Source: Ectocarpus siliculosus
Lineage: Eukaryota; Sar; Phaeophyceae; Ectocarpales; Ectocarpaceae
Length of the DNA: 64,000 bases
Reading direction: 5' to 3'
Assembly (NCBI GenBank): GCA_000310025.1
Contig: FN649750.1
Span: 3,489,472 to 3,553,471 of the forward strand
This document shows, piece by piece, positions 12,873 to 25,072 of this stretch. The stretch's first letter is position 1. The number at the start of each line of letters is the position of its first letter. Made by a program: the position numbers and the translations under genes. Below the pieces are notes generated by a model. That model searched no databases. It was given only the letters and a program-made list of their open reading frames with translations, and was not told the DNA's origin.

Positions 12873-14036
12873 GGGACGCCCCAGTGGTACCCAGGCCCCC
12901 CGCTGTTCGGCGAATTCCCCCACGAACTAAGTTGGATAGTGCCGTGTAGAAAGGCTTCCCGTGCGCTTCAGGTATGTTGAGATATTGGCATGTTTGTTAA
13001 GGGCAATATTCTTGATCAGACTTTGACTTCGAAGGCGAGGGATAACTACGTGTGTACGGTACTCCATTGACAGCTGCACGATCGCACTCCCATTGTGTGG
13101 TGCCTGTCTGAGTTATCCCTCGATCGAATGCTATCAGTTCATAACGTTTCATCTTTCACTCCTTCACACCAAACCAACCCACTGATCCCCGTGGGAAAAC
13201 ATGAATCTAACAGGTTCATGTTTGGGTTTTATTTAGTACCCTGGTTCTCAACCAGAGCTCGCTCGCTGTCTGAGTTGTACGTGCACACCCAGCGAGCGTT
13301 GTGACAACCAATGCTGCTGTCTACTCTGAGAGCAACGATCGCGTTTGCTCTGCCACGATCGCGTTTGCTCTGTCACTCCCTCTCTCTGTGATGTCAGCTG
13401 TACACGCGTTGCTGTTTAGAAAATACTCCTCTCATCATGCCTTGTCGTACTTCGTCGGGGATCGAAGCAGTCACTTGAGCCTTCAGCAGGTCTCGAGCAG
13501 TGTTGTCGCTCATCTTGTGGACGCGCGCATGCTGTGTTTTTGTTTCCGTGCACGGCTCTGGGAGCAGAAGGAAAACGTCCGTGAGGACATCCTGAAGCTC
13601 GGGCATGGTGTGAATGCTGTCGAGATCGATCTGATGGAACCCCTTGATCCCACAATACCTCCAAGGTGAGTCATGACTCAGACACAACACAATCCGTGAA
13701 TGAACATGGCGTGCAATATCGACCCTGCGACGGGAGTCTGAGAGTCCGACAACTCACACACGTGGTTGTTTTTCTCCCTCGTTGCTGTACAGGGTGCAGA
13801 CTCCCGCGCTCAACCACATCGGGCTGTGGGTTCATCCACTCCCCGAGTGCGTGGAGTGGCTGACACGGCAAGGAATGCGTTTCACTCCCGGCGGCATTAG
13901 GCAGGGTGCCTCTGGTCACGATGTGGCTTTTATACACCCAAAAGGGGACGTGAATTTTCCCCTCTCCGGGGAAGGGGTGTTGATTGAGCTTGTTCAGGCG
14001 CCACCCGATATTGTTGCGAATGCGGAGAGGCAATAG
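12873..14036 (+). CDS. VOC-superfamily protein (glyoxalase / epimerase fold)
   Basis: Two exons are firm: 13568-13665 and 13793-14036, joined CCAAG|GTGAGT to TGTACAG|G in phase. They read [16 protein letters not shown], then [34 protein letters not shown] and [10 protein letters not shown] before a TAG. This is the second beta-alpha-beta module of a VOC protein (glyoxalase I, methylmalonyl-CoA epimerase and relatives); His in LNHIG and Glu in LIELVQAP are the usual metal-ligand positions. A likely earlier exon is 12873-12971, reading [17 protein letters not shown], which fits the first beta strand and helix. The exon or exons between 12971 and 13568 and the true start are not resolved. Substrate unknown. 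An antisense frame (13394-13690) is judged a shadow. A 20-bp-period duplication lies in the likely intron at 13335-13372. Confidence 0.6.
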
Positions 14037-14264
14037 TAATCTTGCCTTGCTTGGTGTAATCGCATGCTCGTGCGGTGTCGCTGCAGTTGGTGCTAAACAC
14101 TCAGCAGCGTTGGAAGCACAATATGGCTTGTGTAAACTGGTGTGCGCGGGGGCATTTGGGTGTTTTTCTCGAACGCGTGACCGCTTGTCTATCGGGAGAT
14201 CTTCGGACGTGGATCGACTTTCCACAACTCATTATTTGTACACGAAGAGAACTATCCCAGCGGA

Positions 14265-14530
14265 ACCACGACATTGTACACAAAACGCACATGGTGCTGC
14301 GACAACCAAGATTAGGATCGATCCAGTCACAAAGAGAGCCAGCGCGAGGAAGAGACGCAACTCTCATCTCTCACCCGCAGAGAAGATGCGGTGTGATTAC
14401 CCGCAATCCGTAGCCTACTACCTCTCGCCGCAAGCACTATGCTCTCCATGCCCTCGTCGGCACACATTGAATGTGTATTCTTGTGAGGGAACAGACAACA
14501 CCGACGTGCTGTTGAGCACTTGGTCCATCT
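14265..14530 (+). repeat. dispersed repeat, copy B
   Basis: This is the + strand copy of the repeat at 11440-11715, in inverted orientation across the VOC gene. The two differ by many substitutions and small indels, so the duplication is not recent. It lies in the roughly 740-bp gap (14037-14775) between the convergent VOC and thiolase genes; I see nothing else in that gap. Confidence 0.65.
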
Positions 14531-14775
14531 CCCGCCCGCCGCGGGGTCCGCGGGCAGTCACACCCTCTCCAGGTACGAAATAGTTGTGCCTGTAGTCAAC
14601 TGATTTTTTCTCGACTCTGCATGGGCATCACACTGGATTGGGCACTCATTTGACGAAAAAAAACATGACTCTATTCACCTGTGCGTCATGCCCTACATCG
14701 ATTACTTGGTACTTATAGAGGGCGGCTTTAGTGCTGCCATATCAGGCTGTGACTCCATATTTCCCCAGCGCCGTT

Positions 14776-17700
14776 CTAGGCAACATTTTCAATGACGACA
14801 GCGATTCCCTGTCCCCCGCCAATGCAAGCTGCCCCTACTCCGTACTTCAATCCTTTGCGACGAAGCTCGTGGGTGAGGTGCGCCATAATCCGACTCCCAG
14901 ATGCTCCGAGTGGATGCCCCAGCGCGATGGCGCCGCCGTTGGTGTTAGTCTTGCCACGCTCCAACCCCAGCTCCTTCTCTACGGCCAAGTATTGAACTGC
15001 AAATGCTTCGTTGACCTGTGTTGGTCAATGAAGCATACGTGCAGATGCAGGGGAACAGCGGACTTCAATCCGCTGCTGCTGTCGAAACTGTGCCCACAAT
15101 AGATTCGGAACACATCGCCGCGTGGGCTGTCACTCTAGGGTTGGCGGAACACAGACATTTCCTTCATGCAGCTTTCACAAATGCCCCACTGCAAATATGA
15201 GGGCTAGGTACAAGTTGTTGCATGAATGAAGGAGAACAAGGTTCGTTAGACTTGAGATCTAGCAGTATCACTGGACGAGTTCTGGTTTCAGCAAAATGAA
15301 GGTACAGAAGATATAGCTCCCTGGTCTATTCATATGTGGTTTGGCACAGTGTTGAGGTTCCAGCTTGGATGTGTGTGTGTGTCGTCCAAGTAATTCTTGG
15401 ACATGGCAATGGATATCATCGTTTTGGCATTTTTGGCATCATCATCCGAAGACACATGAGGTTCATTGATCTGGGATTATATCGATACCCGTGTGATGCC
15501 ATGGTAATATATTGGCACATGTTGCGCCACCAACGACAGATGCAACAGAGCGTACCTCCACGAGGTCCATGTCGGCTAGCGTAAGTCCCGCCTTCTGTAG
15601 AGCGCCGCGGATAGCATTGACGGGGCCGATGCCCATGATAGCGGGGTCGCACCCAACCTCGTGCGTCGCCACCACACGTGCTAGGGGCGTCAACTGTTTC
15701 TGGTTGACGGCCGATTCTCCTGCGAGCAGCAGGCTGAAATGGGCAAGCGTGGAGTTTAGGGGGGAGGTCAGCTGCAGTAGCTTTCACCGCGATTTGCACG
15801 AATTGATCGCACTTTTCGATGGGTATGTATCAGGAACATCGTGTCCGATGGCGGCGTCCCCTAATGTGAAGATGCCGGGCTTTTCAGCGCGACAAGGGCC
15901 AGATGTGCCAAAGGTTTGGTCCCTTCTGCCGCCCCGGGTACAATCGGGTGCGGATATGAGTTGAGCAAGCAACTGCCGTGGCCCAAACACATGCACCAAC
16001 TGACCTCCCAGCTCCATCGCAGATACCGGAGGCGGTTGCTGAGGTTACAACGCCATCTTTCTTGAAGACCGGACGGAGCGCAGCCATTTTCTCCACTGAA
16101 CTTGGTCGTGGGTGTTCGTCCGTATCCATCACCTTTAGAAAGCGTCAACACGTATCATTTCAAATGACTACGACTCAGTCGATCCCTTCGAGAATCGCAT
16201 TTCGTCCGCAAATGACCCCACTGTTTTACACCAGAGACCTCTGTCGAATATGGCGCCTCAGGTTCAGAGTGCACAATCCCCGGGTTCAAGGATGCTTCTA
16301 AACCCACGCCGTCCTCACAGGGTGTTGCTCCCTGGGCGTGATTCGCCGCGCCTGCACATACCTGGCGTGGAGAGAACGCTGTTATCCTCCATCTCTGCTA
16401 GAAACACAACACGTACTCCCTTCTACAGTACTTGTGCGCAACCGCCCGTATAACTTGGGAGTGATGCAAAGCTGGCATCCATGCTTCCAAAACTGAGAAA
16501 CGCTTCACAAGAGTTATTGACACTCCTCACACCTTTGGCCCCTTCTTGGTCTTGACCTCGATAGGCGCCATTTCCTCGGTGAACGCCCCGTTGGCATTAC
16601 CTGAGCTCCACCGCGTCTGCGAGAGGACGGAGTACTCTTCACATTGCTCCCTTGTGATGCCGTACTGCCACAGACAACGGCAAAACCCACAAAAAAAACA
16701 AATTAATCGATTACCTCTCGTGGTTCGCGGAGATGCGCACCACAAAGCACAATCGCTAGCACCGAACCACGATGACAAAATCTAGTTCAACGCTTGAAAC
16801 TTGAGGGTTGTTCTAGACCAGAAGTGAACAAAGAGCCTCTCAAAACAGACTGCCGAACATCGAATTGCTGTATGTAGTGTGTCGCATCGACAAGAACATT
16901 TACGCCTCCCGCGTTCACGTGGTATCAGGCAGACGCACGCACCTTATCCCCCAAGTTCTCAGCCGTCATTCCCATGGGCAGCCCAGCATACGAATCCGTG
17001 AGGCCAGCCCACAAACTGTCTTCCATCTTCAGACCACTCCCCAAAGCGACACCCCACCTTTGGTTTGCCCATCAAGAAATTCACGTTTTAGACGGCGAGA
17101 TAAATCGTCGAATATGAAAACGTTGAAATACTTCATTTAGCCTCAAGATTTCGATTGCACGAGCTCCGTTCGCTCGTGCTTGCACTCGTGAGTATCGCTG
17201 TGCCGGCGACCAGCGACAACCAGTATCCGTTTCCCACCTTGCATCGTTCCCAGCGACAACCAGAGGTGCTGAACTCATATTTTCTGCACCTGCGCACAAC
17301 GCAACGGAGGCCTTGCCAAGCTGGATCGCCTCGGCTCCCTAATTCCAGCGGATAGACAACACGGAAGCACAGGGTCCGATCGAGCGGGACGGCCGCAACG
17401 GGGGGGTGGTGGTTGACCACAACGCAAGATGACTCCGTACATTGTCAAGGTTGACATCAAAGACGAAGAATACAAACGAACCTCGCCGTCAAAAAGCTAT
17501 GAAGGCACTCATTTGCCGGCAAATGAAAAGTATGCGCCCTGTGTCACGACACAACCAGGAGCACACGCAGGTGACCTCAAACGGATGCTTATCTTCAGCA
17601 GTTTTATTCAGCTGCTGCCACAGCTGCGGGTTGACCCGTCTATAAAAAGTGCAAGCCCGCTCGTTTTTACCTTATCCGTGAAACGAGACTACTAGCGCAA

Positions 17701-19290
17701 ACATACATATGCAAGACGTGATTGTGTACACGAAGAGAGGGGGTCTCCCAAGGTGGAGATAGTGAAGGTTGGATAGGGACGCTATGAACAGCATGCTTGT
17801 GCAACAACGCAGCCCTGATCTTGCGTTGGGCGGAAGGCGTGCACTGTTCTCTACCCAGCGGATATTGGTACCCACATACTTGACACGATCCTAAAGTCAG
17901 CTACGTAAATATCTGCCCAAATATCTACGTATCTATATACTTAATCGCCAGCCCCATAGGTGGATCCAAACCACCCGTGGGTCTACCACAACGACGCTCA
18001 CCTGAACGACGGTCTCGAAGCCGCTGCCGCACAAGCGGTTTACTGTGAGGGCGGGAGTCTCCACCCGGGCCCCAACTTTTAGAGCGACGTGTCTGGACAG
18101 GTAGCATGCATCCGGACTGCAGGCGGAGTGCAAGTTACGCGGGGAGCCGGGTCGTGTGATGAAGCGGTGCTACTGTGGGCTTGAAATTGTAGCGGAACGT
18201 ACTCTTTCAGTGATTGTATACTTCTATATATCATGTTCTAAGAACTTTTTCAACATCAAAAGGTGGTGCAGCTGTCAGACATCACCCACCCCCCTACAGG
18301 ACCTGGACCGCTCCCAATGTGTCGGTAATTTTTCGTACCATATCTTTTGGTCCTCGCCTCATTGTATGGTAGTTGATTGCCCAACAAGCCGAGCTTACTC
18401 TCATTTTAGCTACTGAAGTCTTCGTACAACCTGTAATTGCTGCCCTGTGCAAAAGGTATGCGTAAGAGATTGATGGTTGTCTTATACGAAGTGCAAGTTC
18501 TCTTCCCTAGGCAGCGGCTTGCAATCGATTGCTTGACTATTTCACGCCAGCAGCGGTTTCTGTTTTCCTTCCGATCAGCATCCCTTGCGTCATCAAAAGA
18601 CCGAACCTTGCACACATTAGCCAGAGTTCTACTCTTCGACAGGATTCCAATCCACAACCTGACCATGCAATGCCTGTGAAAAACGTCGGGAGGCGACATA
18701 CGTTCGCTACTGGCTACTGGCTACACCTCGGGGAGGCTGGTTTGCGAGTCTTGTACAGTTGTACTACAAAGTCTACTTGAGAAGAAAGTTGAACCTTGCG
18801 TTTTCAAAACTCTCATGCCCACTACACAACATACCTTGTCTGGATGACATTTCCCACGAAGGTGGCATCAATCAAATCAGGGCCGATGCCTGCTGATACC
18901 AGGGCAGCCTTAGAAGAGGCCACCGCCAGATCGGTAGCGCTGCCGGTAGATGTTCAAGAGCGGACACACAACGCAAAGAACAGCGTAGAGATCGTTGAAC
19001 TGCAACTTGAACGGAGAAAGACAACGGGGGGTTGTTCGTGGGAACAAAGGTCTGCTTGCGTCATGAAGACACAAGGAAGCTCCCTGTGTCAGCTACATCG
19101 GCAGTGCCATACAGCCCACCCCGTGCCCCGCTAATGGCATGACCAACGAGGCAGTCCCACTGCCGTCGCGACCTGTGTCGAACTGGTCGAATATTGCACG
19201 TGGTGTGTACCTCAAACGGGACAACGATCCCCCGAAAGACCCAAATGCTGTCCTCTTTGCACCAACGATGAACACCCCACTAGCGGCCAT
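14776..19290 (-). CDS. ACAA2: 3-ketoacyl-CoA / acetyl-CoA thiolase, ACAA2 type, nine exons
   Basis: Thiolase that cleaves 3-ketoacyl-CoA with CoA, the last step of fatty-acid beta-oxidation, or works in reverse on acetyl-CoA. Exons on -: 19211-19290, 18835-18939, 18002-18116, 17238-17338, 16943-17057, 16533-16664, 16005-16132, 15556-15733, 14776-15015. All introns are GT-AG and all phases match, giving 397 residues, the same length as human ACAA2. Seen directly: [14 protein letters not shown] at the N-terminus, the nucleophile Cys91 in [35 protein letters not shown], His352 in [12 protein letters not shown] and Cys382 in ACIGGGQG. The catalytic set is complete. The C-terminus ENVA is not a PTS1 peroxisomal signal, and no strong transit peptide is evident, so location (mitochondrial, by family) is an inference. 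ATG at 19290 is the only start compatible with the family N-terminus. Confidence 0.96.
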
Positions 19291-19516
19291 GTTCTTCTTG
19301 CTTAAAGTACAGAACGTGGTGCGCGTGCTGGTGTAGTGCGTAGTGCGCAGGGTGCGTGGGTGTGGGGTGTGGGAGGTGGGCAGCTGGAGGCTGGAGGTGG
19401 TGTTAAACGAAGAACGCGGGAGCGGAGAGTTTAGAGTTGAGAGGTTCCTCCTCGGGTGATCCTGGGATCCTAGGGGTGATTACACCGCCTTTTATTGCGT
19501 GCCCATGTGCCTTACA
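19291..19516. promoter_or_regulatory. thiolase upstream region
   Basis: Upstream of the thiolase start codon. Positions about 19330-19410 are strikingly G-rich on + (repeated GTGGGTGTGGGG-like runs), which could fold as a G-quadruplex or serve as a C-rich promoter element on the thiolase strand. No core promoter motif is identified. Confidence 0.3.
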
Positions 19517-19517
19517 G

Positions 19518-19551
<34 letters not shown>

Positions 19552-19637
19552 CTTCACATTAAAAACCGTTCCGATCTCTCTCTACCCAGTACCTTCGTAT
19601 GTCCGTACTGATCCAACACTCGACGCGGTCGATTCCC
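19517..19637 (-). mobile_element. SINE-like repeat with (AAC)n tail, copy 1
   Basis: Read on -, it contains GAAGGTACTGGG, CGGAACGG, TTTTTAATGTGAAGAC and then a pure (AAC)n tail of about 11 units (the + strand GTT run at 19517-19550). Two more copies lie at 25578-25655 and 25951-26088. The unit has no coding capacity and ends in a simple-repeat tail, as SINEs often do. No tRNA-type A/B box was found in the part I can align. Confidence 0.55.
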
Positions 19638-19689
19638 AGTACGAATAGTTGGATCTATCATTATCTACTCATTGGTACAGCAGTACAAA

Positions 19690-22600
19690 CACTAATGCTT
19701 GCCATTGATATACCAACACACCAAGGATTTTATCGATGAAAACCTCATGGCCATGAGGTTGGAAATGACGGGCCACCGCGGAGCGGTCATCATCGTCACT
19801 ACTGCTGCTGTGTACGCCCCAACCGAGGTCGCCACCGCCGACGGCAAGCGTACGTTCTCGGGAAACTTGACAGTCTCGTGCGGAGGATCCCCTCCAAAAA
19901 AGAGTGCGCGTATTTTGTATGTCCCGATGGACGCCAATGCGCGGATAGGAGAGAGGACGGGTGGAGAGGACGGGGGAGTCATGGGTATACACGGGCGTGA
20001 TGAGACGAAGGACAATGGCAGGCTACAGGTGTGTTTTGTGACCTTCCCACAACGGAAAAAAACTACTTAAAGCAACCACGAACACCTTCTAAGAATATGG
20101 TACACATATACAACGGTTTGTCGGGGATCGACTGCAAGCGCATCGACTAAATCGCGGCAGGCACACCACGGCCGAGTGTCTAACGTGGTTTGTTGTTGAA
20201 CTGTTCAGTTGTCCTCCCATTCAGTCAATGTTCAGTAGCTGCGTGTGAATCGTAGTCGGCGTAATAGTGGGTGGAATGTAACGTACGCATGCATGCCTGT
20301 TATGGTATTTGGACCCTTGGACTAAGAAACCATCTGGGCGGGTAAATCATTTAGAAATATCCCGACAACACCTTCCCAGCTTCCCGGTATGCCGACATTT
20401 GGCAGTAGCAGCAGCAAGCAGGCTCACCACAACAAGTGGTAGCTACCGTCAACCCCGGTGGCAGCCCTCCCACGGCCGAGCAATTCGGACCAAACCGAAA
20501 CAGAGGCAGTTCCACCGACGGGGAATTGCAGTTCGAAGCAAACTGAGGGGTTCCTCCTCAACCTCGAACAACAACTGGGCGAGCCAGCGACCAACACCTC
20601 GGAGATGGCGACCGAGTTTATCAATGCTCTCCACGAAGCGGCGCGGGCGGTCCTACCCGAGGAACAGTGGGACGACGCACGCAGGAGTGGTGTGAGACTC
20701 CAGAGACGAAAGCAGCTTTGGAGGAGGCCCTTACCAAGCGGCGAGAAGCATGCCGAGCGACAAAGGGTAATCGGATCTCAGCAACGGGAATTGGACCCTC
20801 AAAGCAGCCTATAAAGGAGTAGCTGCAGCAGTCGAAACGGGCATGGATATGTAACGGATCTCACGCGATCCACAAGGACCGCCACAAGAGAGGACTCTAC
20901 CAAGGCCTCAAGAGATCGGTGGGCCTGGGTGGGAGACAAGCAGGAGGACAGCATTTCGTTGCGGACGAGAATGGCGTGCGGTAGGCGAGATAGTTCGGGC
21001 ACCCTCCTCAACACCAAGTCCCCCACCCTAAACCCAGACATCATCGAACAAGTGACGCAGCCGCCAGCGACACTGCCACTCGACGGTTGGGAGCGGCGGC
21101 AGACCTCGAGGAGGAGGAACGTGCAATAAAAAACCGGCAGACCTGGAAGGCATCCGGCCATGACTCCCTCCCTGCCAAGTTGCTCAAGATCGATGGCGAC
21201 GAACACATGGTCCGGGAGCACGTCCGTGCCATCTTCGCTAGGTGTGGGGCGGAGAGAGATCCCGCAAGAAGAGTGGAAGGACGCAACCATCAAAGTGTTG
21301 TAAAAAAGGGTGACCGGTCCAAGCTGTTATGACGTACACGTAGGATTGTTTTCCTCGCCCCACCCCGATCGCAAGCACGATGTATCGTGACATGCGAACG
21401 TTGTTTTTGGCGTTGGTTCCTGTCCTTTTCTTTGGCCGTTGTCTACGTTGCCGGAAACCCCCTCTTTCGCTGCTTTTCTCGATTTTGGTCGACCCCTAAC
21501 GGTTTTCCATGTCGTTTGATCCTCTGCAGGCTCGGTTTTCGTTTCTTATTCTTTATGTTTACATTTCAGCACTCGATCGCATCGTAGCCCCCCTTCCCGT
21601 AAGGTTCTGGCTTACTTGATTGCGTATTCGATCGGTTCATTCGTGCGACATCGTTTGTGATTTTCTCTTCACGATTTCGTTACTTCGTGTTATGGTCTTT
21701 TCGGTTCGGATGTTTTGTTTATTGTTCGCACCCATGTGCCTTTTTCCGATTTTATCCGCGCCGAGAGCTCGCCGCCCCCGGCTTCTTTGCTTTCTTCTTT
21801 CTTGGTTCCGCTTCTTTGGTTTGGTTAACGGAGAGGTGCGGGTGAGGGTTTTGAGTTGTCGTATCTTCGATCCATCCCGCAATCCTCTTGATTGACTAGA
21901 GTCCCTCCGAGGTTTGCTTCTGTATCTGCATCTACGTCCACTCAGGGTGGGCTATTGTTATGGTATTTGGAGGTAGACATGTGATCGTGGTTGATCATGG
22001 TTATTTGGCGCCGTCGGATGCTATGACGTGACGTCATGCTAGGTCAGGACTTTATGCCGAGACATGTGCCCTTCTGTTCAGTGTGTGCGTACAGACGATC
22101 TATGATCGTGTGTGCGTGGGATATTGTGAGTTGGCTTGGAAAGCGTTAATCAAGAGAAAGAGAACAACGGAAAGCAACAACAACCTGCTACTGTGGTCGG
22201 ACAAGAGATTCTTCCACACAGCTTAAAGGTGATTGATTCTGAAGGAAGGGGTCAAATACCATTACAAAGTTCAACAACTTCAGGGGGACCTCACGGCTCT
22301 CTCACGTAGGCAAGGTCCCCGTCAACATTATCACCAACCACCTAAGCGCCTTCTGCGAAGCCAACAACATCCTCCCGGAGGACCAGTGCGGGTTCCGACC
22401 TGGGCGATCTACCGTCGATATGCTGTTCGTAGTGTCCACTGACTCCAGGGGCTGGGGCTGAGAAATGAAATACCTCTCTACATGTGCTTCGTCGACCTGC
22501 AGAAGGGTCATGACTAGGTGGATCGAGAGCTGCTGTGGAGGGTGTTGTCCAGGGCCGGGATAGCCGCAGAGATGATCACCGTCATCCGCCAATTCCACGA

Positions 22601-24160
22601 CAGAATGAGATCCCGGGTGCGCATGGACGACGAGGAACTATTGGACTGGTTTTAGGTCACGCAGGGCTTCCGACAAGGAAGGGTGCGTACTGTCCCCACT
22701 GCTGTCCAACATCTTCTTCGCCGTGGCTCTCGAGGTCGTTGTCATTCGATTCAGCGAGGATAATGTCATTCTGCGGAACCTGGCGTACCTGGCGGAGGAG
22801 ATAGGAGTGTGGACGGGGGCACCACATGACCAAGCACGGAAGGCGGTATGGGGGATGCTGTATGCCGATAACGCGGGGGTTGTATCGAGGTCTGCCGACG
22901 GACTGGCGAGAATGATGGCCGTCGTCGTGGAGGTGTTCGGGGAGTTCGGGCTGACGGTATCGGAGAAGAAGACGGAGACTTCCCTGACGCGCGCAAAGGA
23001 GAAGTAGACAACACCACCGTTCCCCCCGCCGCCCCCGCCGTCACAGCTGATCATCGAAGCAGCGGGATAGAGGTACGCCCACACGACTGAGTTCCGGTAC
23101 CTAGGTGGCCTCACCAACGAACGTGGCGTCTCACCCGGGAGATCAATTACAGCAGCAGAGGAGCGTGGGCGTGCATCAGGAGATATGGCCGGGAGCTCTT
23201 CGACAGACCGAGAGCACCCTTTCGGCTCAATATCTGCCTGCTCCAGGCGGAGGTGACGGAGGCACTGCAGTACGGTTGAATGACGTTGGCCTCGTGTTGC
23301 GAACACTAAGAGCTGTTGCGGTCGATGCGTCACCGGCTGCTCCTGCGAGTTATCGGTTTCCAACGCAAGAAGGGCACCTACCGGCAGCTTTCCTACGCCC
23401 AGGCTCTGAAGACGGTCAGGTGCCAGCGGGTGGAAGCCACTGTTCGGCAACGGTGCCTACTGTTCGCGGGAGCATTGGCAAGGCAGTCGGACGGACGACC
23501 CCCGAAACGGCTGATGTTCGGCGAGCTGGTGGGAGGGGAGAGCCCAGGCAGGGGAAAACCGGAGCAAAACTGGCAAACGTGCCTGAAGAGCGACTTCAAG
23601 GCGTTCGGGGCTACGTGCGGATCCACGTACGAAGAGCCATATGTTTTCGGAGTCCCGGGATTAGTTTGGACGGAAGCAGCGAAGGTGGAGCGGGGAGTAC
23701 CGTGGCATACGGGGGTACTGCAGGGAGCTGAGAGATTCAAGACCTCCTGGCACAAGGATGAAGAGGAGGCTTGCCGACATCGAGCGCTTAGACGAGACAA
23801 CGAGCCAAGCATTAGTATAGATATGATGACAACCAAACCGGCGGGAGTGGGGCAGCAGACGGACGAGACGGCGAGGGAAGAAAGCAAACGAGAAGAGGCT
23901 GGCCAAGTGACGCGATCTGTGCCGGCGGTATGGGGACACAAAGATTGAGTCACGGAAGGCACCTCTCTGGCCGGTGGTGTTGACTTCCATTTTCATTTTT
24001 ACCTCATATTCATGGCGTATACAGGGGAGCGGAGGGCTCCAGGCTATCTGTCTCTGATTTTGATTGTTTTGCGGACCCTTCGGGTCCATTTCTTTTGTGT
24101 ATGTGCCTTTTTTAGGGTAAGCTAGCCTGTGACTATGGGAATCGACAACAACAAGAAAAA
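19690..24160 (+). mobile_element. degenerate LINE (APE-type non-LTR retrotransposon)
   Basis: Parts in order: an APE endonuclease-like stretch (about 19700-20180; EMTGHRGAV, VPMDANARIGER, then a GIDCKRID-like block), a linker region (about 20450-21150), the start of reverse transcriptase (to about 21330; KKGDRSKL), an unrelated insertion, and the rest of RT (about 22264-23010; LSHVGKV, CGFRPGRSTVDMLFVV, GFRQGRV, LSPLLSNIFFAVAL, MLYADNAGVVS). A C-terminal region follows to 23948 (RQLSYAQALKTV, RLLFAGA-like, PKRLMFGEL). The catalytic box reads YADN instead of YADD. Several stops and frame changes break it, so it is dead. The last coding part is the longest intact frame (23316-23948). The 3' end probably lies near 24160 at GACAACAACAAG, a short (CAA)n tail. 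Clade is uncertain (RTE-like or Jockey-like). Confidence 0.85.
21330..22263. other. about 0.93-kb insertion inside the LINE reverse transcriptase
   Basis: LINE RT reads up to KKGDRSKL at about 21330 and resumes at NNFRGTSRLSHVGKV at about 22264; these are adjacent in the family. The DNA between is T-rich on +, has no convincing coding frame and contains a small palindrome (TGACGTGACGTCA, about 22025). I could not see clear terminal repeats or a target-site duplication, so its type is unknown. Confidence 0.6.
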
Positions 24161-24429
24161 AAACACTCTTGGCGTCGTCGAATGTCCACTGGTTGTTGTA
24201 TGGAGTTACGACCCGGACAGTGTCGTGACGGTTTCCTTGCATGTATACGAAGTATATCATCTAAGGAACGCTGAGATTGTCCTCGAAACGGGCAGCTGGT
24301 AGGTGATTTTAATCTGCTGAGAATCCGAGTATGTTTCCTATTTTACAAAAAAACTATTCACTCCATGTTTTCGAGTTAGCCCACGGAAAAATGCACGCTA
24401 GCTTGTCCAATACTGTTACAGGTCTCATG

Positions 24430-24783
24430 ACTAAACTCTTGTTGTAGAGAAACTGTTAACAGTAAGCTACATGGGGGATTTGTCTGTTTTTTCTGCGCCG
24501 AATATGCGGGGTCGGTCCCAGACGCCCCCTTGACTCAGGGAGGGGGGCTGATGCGCCGAACGGAAAATAATAAATCAAGAAAGCCCTACAGAGTTTGGTG
24601 ATGACCTTACGAACAAAGAATAGTGTGTGGTCTATAGGAAGAATGTCGAAAACACAAAAAGAAAGGCGTTTACCACATCATCATATAAACGCCGGGTGGT
24701 GGACGGAAGCAAATTGTTTAATTTTTCGGCTGAACCAGGTTGTTGAATATGCAAGCTCTCACATAGCGAGGTAATCATCAAGT
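24430..24783 (+). repeat. 5' flank of tRNA-Val copy 1, inverted partner of 26274-26626
   Basis: This segment matches the reverse complement of 26274-26626 at many blocks: ACTAAACTCTTGT, TTTTCTGCGCC, GGAAAATAA, ATCAAGAAAGCCCTACA, GAGTTTGGTGATGACCTTAC, GAAGAATGTCGAAAACAC and TGAACCAG near the tRNA. Similarity runs straight into the tRNA gene, so flank and tRNA were copied together. Confidence 0.8.
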
Positions 24784-24857
24784 GCTCAGGTGGTTTAGTT
24801 GGTTATAATGTCCGCCTCACACGCGGAAGGTCGCGGGTTCGAACCCCGCCCCGAGTA
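24784..24857 (+). tRNA. tRNA-Val (anticodon CAC), copy 1
   Basis: 74 nt. Acceptor GCTCAGG pairs with CCCGAGT, with a G-U at the first pair and an A-C mismatch at the fifth; discriminator A. A box TGGTTTAGTTGG, B box GGTTCGAACCC. Anticodon stem TCCGC/GCGGA with loop CTCACAC gives CAC. T stem GCGGG/CCCGC closes TTCGAAC. A run of six T starts eight bases downstream, a pol III terminator. No intron and no encoded CCA, as expected for a nuclear tRNA. Confidence 0.92.
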
Positions 24858-25072
24858 TACTTTTTTGCGCTTCGTGCTTCGTTCATTTTCGTCCCATGCC
24901 CAGGTGTTTTTGACAGCACATACAATATAGAGACCCTCATCTTGTCGATTCGGTCTTCACCGAATTCTGGTCTGTCTGGTCGTTTAGTCGTAGTACTTCG
25001 CAGTAGTTGGCAGTACAGAACCAGGTCGTTGCTGGATATAGAAGTTCTCCTGTCCTTCTTCCTTCAACATGT

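Noticed and set aside
12783-12946. - strand Arg-rich frame resembling a transit peptide ([22 protein letters not shown])
   Set aside because: The same bases make a cleaner + strand exon with acceptor and donor and a VOC-like reading; no ATG or partner exon was found on -.
13394-13690. 98-codon - strand frame including [14 protein letters not shown]
   Set aside because: Its upper part is antisense to a well-spliced VOC exon. No second exon in phase was found, so I treat it as a shadow, though its composition is protein-like.
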